This document shows, in pieces, positions 1 through 5,771 of a stretch of DNA of 7,992 bases. The notes below the pieces were generated by a model. The model did not search any database. It saw only the letters and a program-made list of their open reading frames with translations, and was not told where the DNA came from. Numbering within the stretch: the first letter of the stretch is position 1; every line of letters begins with the position of its first letter. The stretch is from Natronomonas sp. (GTDB lineage: Archaea > Halobacteriota > Halobacteria > Halobacteriales > Haloarculaceae), in the NCBI GenBank assembly GCA_007135435.1, contig SLIW01000526.1:1-7992 (forward strand). Direction: 5' to 3'. Made by a program: the position numbers and the translations under genes.

Positions 1-105
1 CTCCCGTTCGACCGGATCCCACGTCAGTGCGCCCTCGTTGCAGCGCGGACAGGGGGCGTAACTCGCCGATTCGACGTACCGCGTGTCTCTTACGGACATA
101 TACAT
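1..105 (-). CDS. N-terminal part of a zinc-knuckle protein (cut by left edge)
   Basis: Only the first 35 codons are in the window; the frame is open to base 1. The visible protein starts MYMSVRDTRYVESASY and then has a Cys-x2-Cys knuckle at residues 19-22 (CPRC), followed by NEGALTWDPV. One knuckle suggests a zinc ribbon whose second Cys pair lies outside the window; the family cannot be named from this much. The ATG at 105 was chosen because a TATA-like box (TTTATA, minus strand 134 to 129) lies 29 nt upstream of it, the spacing expected of a leaderless haloarchaeal transcript. The in-frame ATG at 99 is the alternative and would leave a 6-nt leader. The short stretch has typical G/C-ending codons. 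It is probably a regulatory or structural zinc protein, but the function is unknown. Confidence 0.6.
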   Translation of the reverse strand, partial: MYMSVRDTRYVESASYAPCPRCNEGALTWDPVERE

Positions 106-126
106 TCACGAACGAACAGACTGAGG

Positions 127-134
127 GATATAAA
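127..134 (-). promoter_or_regulatory. TATA-like box for the left-edge zinc-knuckle gene
   Basis: The minus strand reads TTTATATC here, in AT-rich DNA that contrasts with the GC-rich genes. The first T is 29 nt upstream of the ATG at 105, so transcription should begin at or next to the start codon. A second, weaker TATA-like element (TTATAG) lies further upstream near 150-157. Confidence 0.55.
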
Positions 135-218
135 GACTCTGTACTAGGACTATAATCGGATATTTCTATTCGAATATACGATTTTCAACGAAAAAACTAT
201 TCATATTGCCAATAATGT

Positions 219-245
219 GAACCACCGCCGGGTGCACGGTGGTTC
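219..245. repeat. Perfect 9-bp inverted repeat (hairpin)
   Basis: GAACCACCG at 219-227 pairs exactly with CGGTGGTTC at 237-245, leaving a 9-nt loop. A weaker CGGAC/GTCCG pair (249-253, 263-267) follows at once. It could be a transcription-related hairpin or an operator. No T-run follows on either side, so I do not call it a terminator. Confidence 0.5.
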
Positions 246-363
246 CGTCGGACGAACCGGCCGTCCGAACGGTTCTACCGGGGATCGACGATCTCCTCCC
301 GGCGTCCACGCCACCCGGCATAGCAGGAAGTTCGGGGGGCTCATCTGAATGTCGTTCATACGA

Positions 364-400
364 TTATACCGTATAAGGTCATCTGAACACAAAGTTTATA
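364..400. promoter_or_regulatory. Back-to-back TATA-like boxes
   Basis: TTATAC (364-369) and GTATAA (371-376) form a palindrome with a 1-nt spacer, giving a TATA-like box on each strand. A second plus-strand box, TTTATA, is at 395-400. On the minus strand the box is about 27 nt from an ATG at 344 that opens a 47-codon frame. On the plus strand TTTATA is 33 nt before an ATG at 428 that opens only 13 codons. The boxes look genuine by composition and spacing, but neither leads to a convincing gene. Confidence 0.4.
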
Positions 401-499
401 CCCGGAAAGATAGGCAAGTGTTCTTGTATGGCCTCGCTGACCAAACGAATTCGAATCCACGGGAGGTGATGGGTCCCGCGAACGTGTAGAACGATACGT

Positions 500-634
500 G
501 ACAACCCGGCTGGTTGTCTCCGGCACCTACCATAGTCCGACCATTGTGGTCCGGTCCCGAAGCGCCACACTGGCCTGGCATGATGTTCTCGCCACCCCGC
601 GGGGGGTGACGCGCTCACCACCCCGTGGGGGTGG
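500..634. repeat. Cluster of four consecutive hairpins
   Basis: Four inverted repeats follow one another: GACAACC/GGTTGTC (500-506, 512-518; loop of 5), GACCA/TGGTC (539-543, 547-551; loop of 3), CACCCC/GGGGTG (593-598, 603-608; loop of 4) and CCACCCC/GGGGTGG (618-624, 628-634; loop of 3). Together with the plus-strand TATA-like box at 395-400 they would fit a structured non-coding transcript starting near 425. They could equally be remnants of a small inverted-repeat element. No transcript evidence is available from sequence. Confidence 0.5.
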
Positions 635-690
635 CCTCCTGCTGCGAGTCAGCCCTGTCGCCCGACTCCCCGTGCGCTCTGATTCCTCCA

Positions 691-730
691 TCCGTCGGTC
701 CGTCGATCCGTCGATCCGTCGGTCCGTCGA
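691..730. repeat. Five tandem copies of the 8-mer TCCGTCGR
   Basis: Units at 691, 699, 707, 715 and 723 read TCCGTCGG, TCCGTCGA, TCCGTCGA, TCCGTCGG and TCCGTCGA, differing only at the last base. The 8-base period is not a multiple of three, so the array is not a peptide repeat. It behaves like a slippage-prone microsatellite in intergenic DNA. Confidence 0.9.
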
Positions 731-1000
731 TCATAGCGTATATCGACACGTCCTCGAGCGTCTCACCGACGATCCCTGCCCGCCGTTCGCCGGGGCCGGC
801 TGACGGGCGAAGATGATCTGGGTGCCACCGACGAGACGTTCGACACCATTCCCCTGGACGCTAACCGAGGGAGACGAGCGTGTCGAAGTCGTCGTGGTGG
901 CCAGCACGAACCCATCCCTGTCAACTGCGCGTCCGGATGCCTCCACCGGACAGAGCCGTGGGAAGGTGGACTCAAGGTCGTCGAGGCACTACGATGATCG

Positions 1001-2002
1001 ATGACCCAGCCGACGCCCACCCCGGGGATCCACCACGTGACGTGTATCGCGGGCGATCCGCAGGAGAACCTCGACTTCTGGGCCGAGACGCTCGGCCTGC
1101 GGCTGGTGAAGCGATCGATCAACCAGGACGACCCGAGCACGTACCACCTCTTCTTCGCGGACGCCGAGGGGACCCCCGGGACGAGCATGACCTTCTTCCC
1201 GTGGGCGGACGTGGCGGCCGGCAAGGTCGGGACCGGACAGGTCGCCCGGACGGCCTTCCGGGTCCCCGCTGGGAGCCTGGGGTACTGGGAGGACCGATTC
1301 GCCGATCACGGCGTCGACGACGGCGAACGGTTCGAGCGGTTCGGCGAACCCGTCCTCCCCTTCCGCGATCCGGACGGGCTCCCGGTCGAACTGGTGGGGG
1401 TGGAGATCCCCGAGGACGACCCCACCGTCCCGTGGACGGCGTTCGTCCCCGAGACGGCCGCGATCCGCGGGTTCCACTCGGTGACCCTGTGGCTCGCCGA
1501 CCCCGACCCGTCGATGGAGCTGCTCGAGACGATGGGGTTCGAGGAGGTCGGCGTCGAGCAGGGGCGGGCTGACACCCCAGGGGACGAACGGACGCGGTTC
1601 GCGGCACCAGGGACGGTCGGGAGATACGTGGACGTCCTCCCGACCATCGAGGGCGGCCGCCAGGGCCGCGGCACCGTCCACCACGTCGCCTTCCAGACGC
1701 CGACCGACGCCGACCAGGAGGCCATGCGCGCCGCCGTCCGGTCTGCGGGACTGCGTCCGACGTCCCAGATCGACCGCCACTGGTTCCGCTCGGTCTACTT
1801 CCGGGAGTTCGGAGGGGTGCTGTTCGAGCTCGCCACCAACGGACCGGGGTACGCGAGCGACGAACCCCTCGAGGACCTGGGGGGACGGCTGGTGCTCCCT
1901 GGGAGGTTCGCGGACCGACGAGAGGAGATCGAGGGGAACCTGCCAGACGTGACCGTCCCACGGGCCGAGGCGGTCGACACCGACGCCGAAGCCGACGACT
2001 GA
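1001..2002 (+). CDS. Ring-cleaving extradiol dioxygenase, VOC superfamily (PcpA/LinE/MhqO type)
   Basis: This 333-residue protein has two glyoxalase/bleomycin-resistance (VOC) modules, roughly residues 9-133 and 156-280, which is the length and layout of hydroquinone-type ring-cleaving dioxygenases. These enzymes use Fe(II) and O2 to open an aromatic ring in the cytoplasm. The metal-site pattern is intact: a His pair at 11-12 (GIHHVT), a second pair at 227-228 (TVHHVAF) and Glu276 in GGVLFELATNGPG, giving the 2-His-1-Glu set. Arg259 and Tyr266 sit where PcpA has second-shell residues, as I recall that family. The start is fixed by an in-frame TGA at 995-997, two codons before the ATG. I see no clear SD; GAGG at 983-986 is too far away. 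The last 20 residues are an acidic, low-complexity tail. No other aromatic-degradation gene is nearby, so the substrate is unknown; detoxification of quinone or hydroquinone is an inference from the family. Family assignment is firm, exact reaction is not. Confidence 0.9.
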   Translation: MTQPTPTPGIHHVTCIAGDPQENLDFWAETLGLRLVKRSINQDDPSTYHLFFADAEGTPGTSMTFFPWADVAAGKVGTGQVARTAFRVPAGSLGYWEDRFADHGVDDGERFERFGEPVLPFRDPDGLPVELVGVEIPEDDPTVPWTAFVPETAAIRGFHSVTLWLADPDPSMELLETMGFEEVGVEQGRADTPGDERTRFAAPGTVGRYVDVLPTIEGGRQGRGTVHHVAFQTPTDADQEAMRAAVRSAGLRPTSQIDRHWFRSVYFREFGGVLFELATNGPGYASDEPLEDLGGRLVLPGRFADRREEIEGNLPDVTVPRAEAVDTDAEADD

Positions 2003-2151
2003 ACTCGGACGGTTCGTTCTCGCTGTCTGTGCGGCGGTTCAGCGCTGCCACGGAGCTCGGCCGGGAACGCCACCTCTCCGGAGACCTCGTGTCGACCGGG
2101 AGCTCGTCGTGAGACGGCATGACTGGGTCCCCTGGAATGCGGAAGATCTCC

Positions 2152-2195
2152 GGAACACGGGCGACCGCTGGAACGCGGGCGACCGCTGGAACACG
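2152..2195. repeat. 18-bp tandem repeat, about 2.4 copies
   Basis: GGAACACGGGCGACCGCT (2152-2169) is followed by a copy with one change, A to G at the sixth base (2170-2187), and then by the first 8 bases of a third copy (2188-2195). It lies between the convergent VOC dioxygenase and the amtB-side genes. The period is a multiple of three, but no supported gene reads through it. Confidence 0.85.
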
Positions 2196-2240
2196 TCACG
2201 TGGCTCCCGGACCGACGATCCGAGCCGGTCGCTTCCCCGC

Positions 2241-2396
2241 TCAGAGTTCCTCTCTGTAGCTGCGTGGCGTCGGTGACGGTCGTCGCCTGTGCACGAGTGC
2301 CGAGGCCCGATGCGTGTCGGCGATGTGCGAGACGAGGTCGGGGTCGACCGCCAGCTCCTCGGCGACCCGTTCGGCGTCCTCCCCGTCCTCGACCAC
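2241..2396 (-). pseudogene. Probable remnant of the C-terminus of NAD synthetase (NadE-like)
   Basis: A frame opening with GTG at 2396, 1 nt beyond the amtB stop codon, encodes 51 residues beginning VVEDGEDAERVAEELAVDPD and ending in HRRRPSPTPRSYREEL. The order acidic helix, VA..L.VDP.LV..I...H..S, then basic residues and P-x-P, resembles the tail of archaeal NadE, where a helix is followed by S-x-H-K-R and prolines. That is recognition from memory, not a search. The catalytic parts of NadE (the SGGIDS loop, ATP site) are absent, so the piece cannot make NAD. Codons are G/C-ending in the first half but drift to A-ending (CGA, TCA, CCA, AGA, GAA) in the last 20, as in a decaying sequence. Alternatives are a small translationally coupled protein after amtB, or chance. 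Confidence 0.45.
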
Positions 2397-2397
2397 C

Positions 2398-4158
2398 TCA
2401 GACGGCGGCCGGCCCCGTCTCGCCGGTCCGTATCTGGTAGGCGTTCTCCACGGGGAGGACGAACACCTTGCCGTCGCCGGGCTCGCCCGTCCTGGCGGCG
2501 TCGCGGATCGCCTCGGCGACGTCACCGGCGGGGATGTCCGCCACCACACACTCGACCTTCACCTTCTGGTGGAGATCGACCGTGAACTCCTCGCCGCGCC
2601 ACTGGCCGGTCTTGGCAGGCTGGGAGCCGCGGCCCGAGACGTTCGTGACCGAGAGGGAGGGAGCGCCGATCTCGGCGAGGCCCTCCTTGACCGCGGCGAG
2701 CCTGTCGGGGCGGACGAACGCCGTGACCAGCTTGATCCCGCCATCGTTCGGGACCTGCGGGGCGTCTTCGACGCCACCGTCAGGCCGAACGATCCCGTCG
2801 CGCTCCACGTACCCACCGTCGGTCGCGGCGACGCCGCCGCCGCTACGACCGAACTCGGGATAGGTGTCGACGCCGTGCTCGGAGAGGTCCAGCCCGTCCC
2901 GCTCGTGTTCGGGGGTGACGCGTGCCTGGCCGAGGAGCTTGAAGACGCCCCAGATCGCGGCCGTCGCGACGACCGTCCAGGTCGTGATGACCGCGACGCC
3001 GATGATCTGTGGCAGGAACATGCTCGCCTCGACCGACAGGACGCCGCCCGCGACGAGACCCTCGCCGATCGGGGTCCCCCCGGTCGACCACAGCGGGAAC
3101 AGCACGATGCCGAGGACGCCCGCGCTCCCGTGGACGGGGAAGACCGCACAGACGTCGTCGATCTTCAGGTGCCTGTTCACGAAGCGAAAGACGAACGGGA
3201 GCTGCAGGCCTGCGAGCCCGCCCAGCGCCAGCGCGCCCATCGGGGTGATGACGTCCGCGACCCCCGTGACCCCGACGAGCCCCGCGAGGAGGCCGTTCGC
3301 CACGTACAGCGTGTCGACCTTCCCGCTGACGTACAGCGACGCGAGCGCGGCGCCGATGGCGCCCATGGTCATCCCGAGCGTCGTGGCCATGACCACGCGG
3401 CCGACGAAGGCGTAGGCGTCGAGCCGGAGCGCGCCCTCCTCGACGGCGAAGACGGTCGCGGCGGTACCCACGTTGAACCCGTACCAGCCGAAGCAGAGGA
3501 TCAGCGCGCCGAGCACCGCGAACGTCATCGAGTGACCGGGGATGACGTTGAGGGTGCCGTCGCCGTCGTACCGGTCCATCCGCGCGCCGAGCACCCACGC
3601 GGCGGTCAGCCCGGCGATGCCGCCGACGCCGTGGACGACCATCCCGCCGGCGAAGTCGTGGAACCCGAGGTCCGTGAGGAACGGCACTCCTCCCGGTGCG
3701 TACCAGACCAATCCCGAGACCACCGGGTAAATGATCGCGGCGAGCAGGAACGTGTAGGTCAGGTACGCCCGCAGTTTCGCGCGGCCGGCGACCGCGCCGG
3801 AGACGATGGTGGCGGCCGTCATCGCGAAGACGGCGCTGAACAGCCACATCACCCAGCCGGCGGTCTCGCCGGCGCCGAACATCGACACCGCCGACGGCTC
3901 GCCGCCGCCGGCGAGCGACCCGAAATTGTTCGCGATTCCCATCCCGACGAGGAAGAACACGACGATCCCGATCGCCCACGTCAGCATGTTCTTCGTCAGC
4001 TGGTTCGCGACGTTCTTCGAGCGCACCTGTCCCGACTCCAGCATCGCGAAGCCGGCGTGCATGAAGAAGATCAGGAAGATCGCGACCAGCGCCCACAGCA
4101 GGTTGGTCCCCTCGGCGAGGACCGCCGGATCGACGTCGAGCACGATCGGCGCTAACAT
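2398..4158 (-). CDS. amtB: Ammonium transporter fused to a C-terminal PII signalling domain
   Basis: The 586-residue protein is an Amt/MEP/Rh channel (about residues 12-410, some 11 membrane helices) followed by a hydrophilic linker (411-474) and a complete PII domain (475-586, about 112 residues). Channel hallmarks are present: Asp168, the twin pore histidines His176 ([10 protein letters not shown]) and His343 (FPVHGSAG), and Phe111 and Phe228 that fit the Phe gate. The PII part has the ATP-site signature [14 protein letters not shown] and the IRTGE end motif. Aligned by eye without gaps to E. coli GlnB, the T-loop keeps Gln39 (2-oxoglutarate/Mg-ATP) and Arg47 (the residue that plugs AmtB), while Tyr46 is Trp and Tyr51 is Phe. 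The usual uridylylation tyrosine is therefore missing. Inference: the sensor is tethered to its target and responds to ATP/ADP and 2-oxoglutarate rather than to covalent modification. The ATG at 4158 was chosen over the upstream GTG at 4164 because GGAGGT at 4170-4165 sits 6 nt before the ATG and would overlap the GTG. Confidence 0.93.
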   Translation of the reverse strand: MLAPIVLDVDPAVLAEGTNLLWALVAIFLIFFMHAGFAMLESGQVRSKNVANQLTKNMLTWAIGIVVFFLVGMGIANNFGSLAGGGEPSAVSMFGAGETAGWVMWLFSAVFAMTAATIVSGAVAGRAKLRAYLTYTFLLAAIIYPVVSGLVWYAPGGVPFLTDLGFHDFAGGMVVHGVGGIAGLTAAWVLGARMDRYDGDGTLNVIPGHSMTFAVLGALILCFGWYGFNVGTAATVFAVEEGALRLDAYAFVGRVVMATTLGMTMGAIGAALASLYVSGKVDTLYVANGLLAGLVGVTGVADVITPMGALALGGLAGLQLPFVFRFVNRHLKIDDVCAVFPVHGSAGVLGIVLFPLWSTGGTPIGEGLVAGGVLSVEASMFLPQIIGVAVITTWTVVATAAIWGVFKLLGQARVTPEHERDGLDLSEHGVDTYPEFGRSGGGVAATDGGYVERDGIVRPDGGVEDAPQVPNDGGIKLVTAFVRPDRLAAVKEGLAEIGAPSLSVTNVSGRGSQPAKTGQWRGEEFTVDLHQKVKVECVVADIPAGDVAEAIRDAARTGEPGDGKVFVLPVENAYQIRTGETGPAAV

Positions 4159-4164
4159 GTGCAC

Positions 4165-4170
4165 ACCTCC
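4165..4170 (-). promoter_or_regulatory. Shine-Dalgarno site of amtB
   Basis: The minus strand reads GGAGGT, ending 6 nt before the ATG at 4158. It decides between that ATG and the GTG at 4164, which overlaps the site. A strong SD goes with a leadered transcript here, unlike the leaderless neighbours. Confidence 0.75.
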
Positions 4171-4267
4171 GACGCATTCTCGAATGTATCTGGATATTCG
4201 TCTACCGATTCACTACTTTCCACCACGTTTGTCTTCCAGCGCACGAGAGTGGGTCACGGAATGCCGG

Positions 4268-4275
4268 TATATAAA
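4268..4275 (-). promoter_or_regulatory. TATA box of amtB
   Basis: The minus strand reads GGATTTATATACCGG with the core TTTATATA at 4275-4268. The expected start of transcription is near 4245, leaving a leader of about 85 nt before the ATG at 4158. That leader contains the SD site and a short imperfect CGAAT/ATTCG inverted repeat (4181-4185, 4196-4200). Confidence 0.6.
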
Positions 4276-4313
4276 TCCTGGAGTTGAAATTCGAAAGATA
4301 TGATTCACCTTAG

Positions 4314-4410
4314 TGGACGACCGTCCGTAATGGGGTACGATAATATCAGTATAAGGCTGTCTCCCGTCCAGAAATCGGGGACCGTCCACCCCGCCTTCTG
4401 GACGACCGTC
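4314..4410. repeat. Directly repeated 12-mer TGGACGACCGTC
   Basis: Exact copies lie at 4314-4325 and 4399-4410, 85 bp apart, about eight turns of the helix. A third partial copy (ACCGTCC) is in the loop of the hairpin at 4381-4387. All are upstream of the amtB TATA box, so they are candidate sites for a dimeric regulator bound in phase. Function is inferred from position only. Confidence 0.5.
4365..4404. repeat. Two-tier symmetrical hairpin upstream of amtB
   Basis: The outer stem is CGTCCAGAA (4365-4373) with TTCTGGACG (4396-4404), a perfect 9-bp match. Inside, after 3 unpaired bases on each side, GGGG (4377-4380) pairs with CCCC (4389-4392) around an 8-nt loop ACCGTCCA. It lies about 190 nt beyond the hemB stop and 90 nt upstream of the amtB TATA box. 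No T-run follows on the minus strand, so a regulatory site or RNA element is as likely as a hemB terminator. Confidence 0.6.
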
Positions 4411-4592
4411 AACCTGGAATACTGACAGGTCCCTGCCGGGACACCCGCGCGCGGCCGACGTGATGGGGGGACCAGACAGCCATTCGCGGCCGATGGCCAC
4501 CCGTCGAGATCACCAACGGTGAGGGCACCGGCAGAAACCCGCACCCCCGGGATCCCTCGACTCCGCAGTCGTTCGGCGCTACCCCACCAGCT

Positions 4593-5573
4593 TCACAACC
4601 GCTCCGCCAGGTCCTCGGCGAAGTAGGTGACGATCAGGTCCGCCCCGGCGCGCTTGATCGACAGCAGCGACTCGTGGGCCACCTCCTCGAGGTCGAGCCA
4701 CCCCCGCTCGGCCGCCGCGTGCAGCATCGCGTACTCGCCGGAGACGTTGTAGGCGGCCACCGGGTGGTCGAACTCCCGGCGGACGGCCGCCACGACGTCG
4801 AGGTACGGCAGCGCCGGCTTGACCATCAGGACGTCGGCGCCCTCCTCGACGTCGAGGGCGACCTCCCGGAGCGCCTCGCGGGCGTTGGCGGGGTCCATCT
4901 GGTAGTGCCGGCGGTCGCCGAACGCCGGCGCGCCGTCGGCGGCGTCGCGGAACGGCCCGTAGAACGCCGACTCGTACTTCGCGGCGTAGGACATGACCGG
5001 GACGTGGCCGTACCCTTCCGCGTCCAGCGCGGCGCGGATCGCGCCGACCATCCCGTCGATCATCCCCGATGGGGCCACCATGTCCGCGCCCGCGCTGGCG
5101 TGGGAGACGGCGATCCACTCGAGCAGCTCGAGGGTGGCGTCGTTGTCCACCGTCATCCGGGGGTCCTCCCGGGCGCCCGTCTCGAGGATCCCGCAGTGGC
5201 CGTGGTCGGTGTACTCACAGAGGCAGACGTCGGTGATCACGTAGGCGTCGGTCTGCCCGGTGATCCGCCGGACCGCACGCTGGACCACCCCGTCGTCCGC
5301 CCACGCGCGCGACCCCTCGTCGTCCTTCGACTCGGGGATCCCGAAGACGATGACCGCCTCGACGCCCGTCTCGCGGATCTCGCGGACCCGGTCGGCGCTC
5401 TCGGCGACCGGGACGCGCTCGTGGCCCGGCATCGACTCGATGGGGACCCGCTCGTCGGTCGTCGCGTCGACGAAGACCGGGGCGACGAGGTCCGACGCCC
5501 GGAGGTCGGTCTCCGCGACCAGCGAGCGGACGCCGTCGGTCCGCAGGCGCCTGGGTCGGTCGGTCGGGTGCAT
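4593..5573 (-). CDS. hemB: Porphobilinogen synthase (delta-aminolevulinic acid dehydratase)
   Basis: HemB joins two 5-aminolevulinate molecules into porphobilinogen, the first common tetrapyrrole step, supplying haem and cobalamin in the cytoplasm. The 326-residue length is normal for the family. Both Schiff-base lysines are visible: Lys199 in [17 protein letters not shown] and Lys252 in [11 protein letters not shown]. The metal loop [14 protein letters not shown] has Cys117, Cys119 and Cys127, the three-cysteine zinc type, not the Asp-rich magnesium type. The ATG at 5573 gives the usual N-terminus ([20 protein letters not shown]). The frame stays open upstream to 5735, but that extension is Arg-rich and comes from the 21-bp repeats. 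A TATA-like CCTTTGCC lies at 5602-5595, with its first T 27 nt upstream of the ATG, so the mRNA is probably leaderless. It is divergent from the DedA gene and is not in an operon with other haem genes here. Confidence 0.97.
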   Translation of the reverse strand: MHPTDRPRRLRTDGVRSLVAETDLRASDLVAPVFVDATTDERVPIESMPGHERVPVAESADRVREIRETGVEAVIVFGIPESKDDEGSRAWADDGVVQRAVRRITGQTDAYVITDVCLCEYTDHGHCGILETGAREDPRMTVDNDATLELLEWIAVSHASAGADMVAPSGMIDGMVGAIRAALDAEGYGHVPVMSYAAKYESAFYGPFRDAADGAPAFGDRRHYQMDPANAREALREVALDVEEGADVLMVKPALPYLDVVAAVRREFDHPVAAYNVSGEYAMLHAAAERGWLDLEEVAHESLLSIKRAGADLIVTYFAEDLAERL

Positions 5574-5620
5574 ACCGGCCCTGTGTGCCCGGGGGGCAAA
5601 GGCGCGTCGCTGTCGGTCGA

Positions 5621-5683
5621 GGCGTCTGCCCCGTCTCGGGAGGCGTCTGCCCCGTCTCGGGCGGCGTCGGCCCCGTTTCGAGC
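5621..5683. repeat. Three tandem copies of a 21-bp unit
   Basis: Units start at 5621, 5642 and 5663, each beginning GGCGTC. The first two differ only at their last base; the third has three further changes (T to G, C to T, G to A). A fourth, very degenerate unit may follow at 5684. The array lies between the divergent hemB and DedA starts, upstream of both promoters. 21 bp is two helical turns, and the period also keeps frame, which makes false 7-residue peptide repeats in the translations. Confidence 0.85.
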
Positions 5684-5740
5684 GGCCGGCCCCCTCGTCT
5701 CGACTGGCGGCCTCTCCGCACGTCCGTCGGTCCACAACGC

Positions 5741-5769
5741 ATTTACCCGACCTGGGCCGAGGGTCGGGT
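5741..5769 (+). promoter_or_regulatory. Promoter and overlapping inverted repeat of the DedA-family gene
   Basis: A TATA-like ATTTAC at 5741-5746 has its first T 30 nt upstream of the ATG at 5772, so the transcript should be leaderless. A perfect 8-bp inverted repeat, ACCCGACC (5745-5752) and GGTCGGGT (5762-5769), runs from the box almost to the start codon. A dimeric repressor bound there would block transcription; this is inferred from position. Confidence 0.5.
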
Positions 5770-5771
5770 GG

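Larger units (their letters stand above)
106..1000. other. 895-base region without a supported gene
   Basis: No frame here has haloarchaeal codon use or a recognisable protein family over a useful length. The left third (106-420) is AT-rich and holds TATA-like boxes on both strands plus a perfect 9-bp hairpin at 219-245. The middle (500-634) is a run of four hairpins. Bases 691-730 are five tandem copies of an 8-mer. The right part (731-1000) is moderately GC-rich with short open frames whose codon use is poor and whose products I do not recognise. A decayed gene or a non-coding transcript are both possible; the sequence alone does not decide. Confidence 0.6.
4159..4592. other. 434-base regulatory interval between hemB and amtB
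   Basis: No supported gene lies here. A 95-codon minus-strand frame (4213-4500) has no recognisable family and runs across the TATA box and the hairpin. The interval holds the amtB SD, TATA box and leader, a second TATA-like stretch near 4349-4357, a 40-nt symmetrical hairpin at 4365-4404 and two exact copies of TGGACGACCGTC. The length and the features suggest that amtB is regulated, as expected of an ammonium transporter, but the regulator cannot be named. Confidence 0.55.

Noticed and set aside
445..461. Possible tRNA T-arm (ATTCGAATCC)
   Set aside because: The bases flanking the TTCGAAT loop do not pair, and no acceptor, D or anticodon arms surround it.
691..730. CRISPR-like array at the 8-bp repeats (also considered for the 18- and 21-bp repeats)
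   Set aside because: The units are directly adjacent with no spacers and are too short; they are simple tandem repeats.
498..803. 101-codon plus-strand frame
   Set aside because: It runs through three of the hairpins and the 8-bp tandem array, has Ser/Arg-rich sequence with poor codon use, and matches no family I know.
989..1780. 263-codon minus-strand frame and other long frames over the dioxygenase
   Set aside because: They are antisense shadows of the VOC gene, with no start signals or recognisable domains.
2314..4155. 613-codon open frame on the plus strand
   Set aside because: It is exactly antisense to the amtB-PII gene, its translation is a monotonous Asp/Arg/His/Glu mixture, and it has no family features. 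It is a typical GC-rich shadow frame.
4365..4404. hemB transcription terminator
   Set aside because: The hairpin is 190 nt beyond the hemB stop and has no T-run after it on the minus strand, so I list it as a repeat of unknown role.
4213..4500. 95-codon minus-strand frame in the amtB upstream region
   Set aside because: It crosses the TATA box and the hairpin of the amtB control region and has no coding character.
5574..5735. N-terminal extension of HemB by 54 residues
   Set aside because: The added residues are Arg-rich and come from the tandem repeat; HemB proteins normally begin near the chosen ATG at 5573.
4674..5771. Upstream in-frame extension of the DedA protein to 581 residues
   Set aside because: The extension is antisense to hemB and crosses the 21-bp repeats. 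Only the part from 5772 has membrane segments and DedA motifs, and that start has a promoter.
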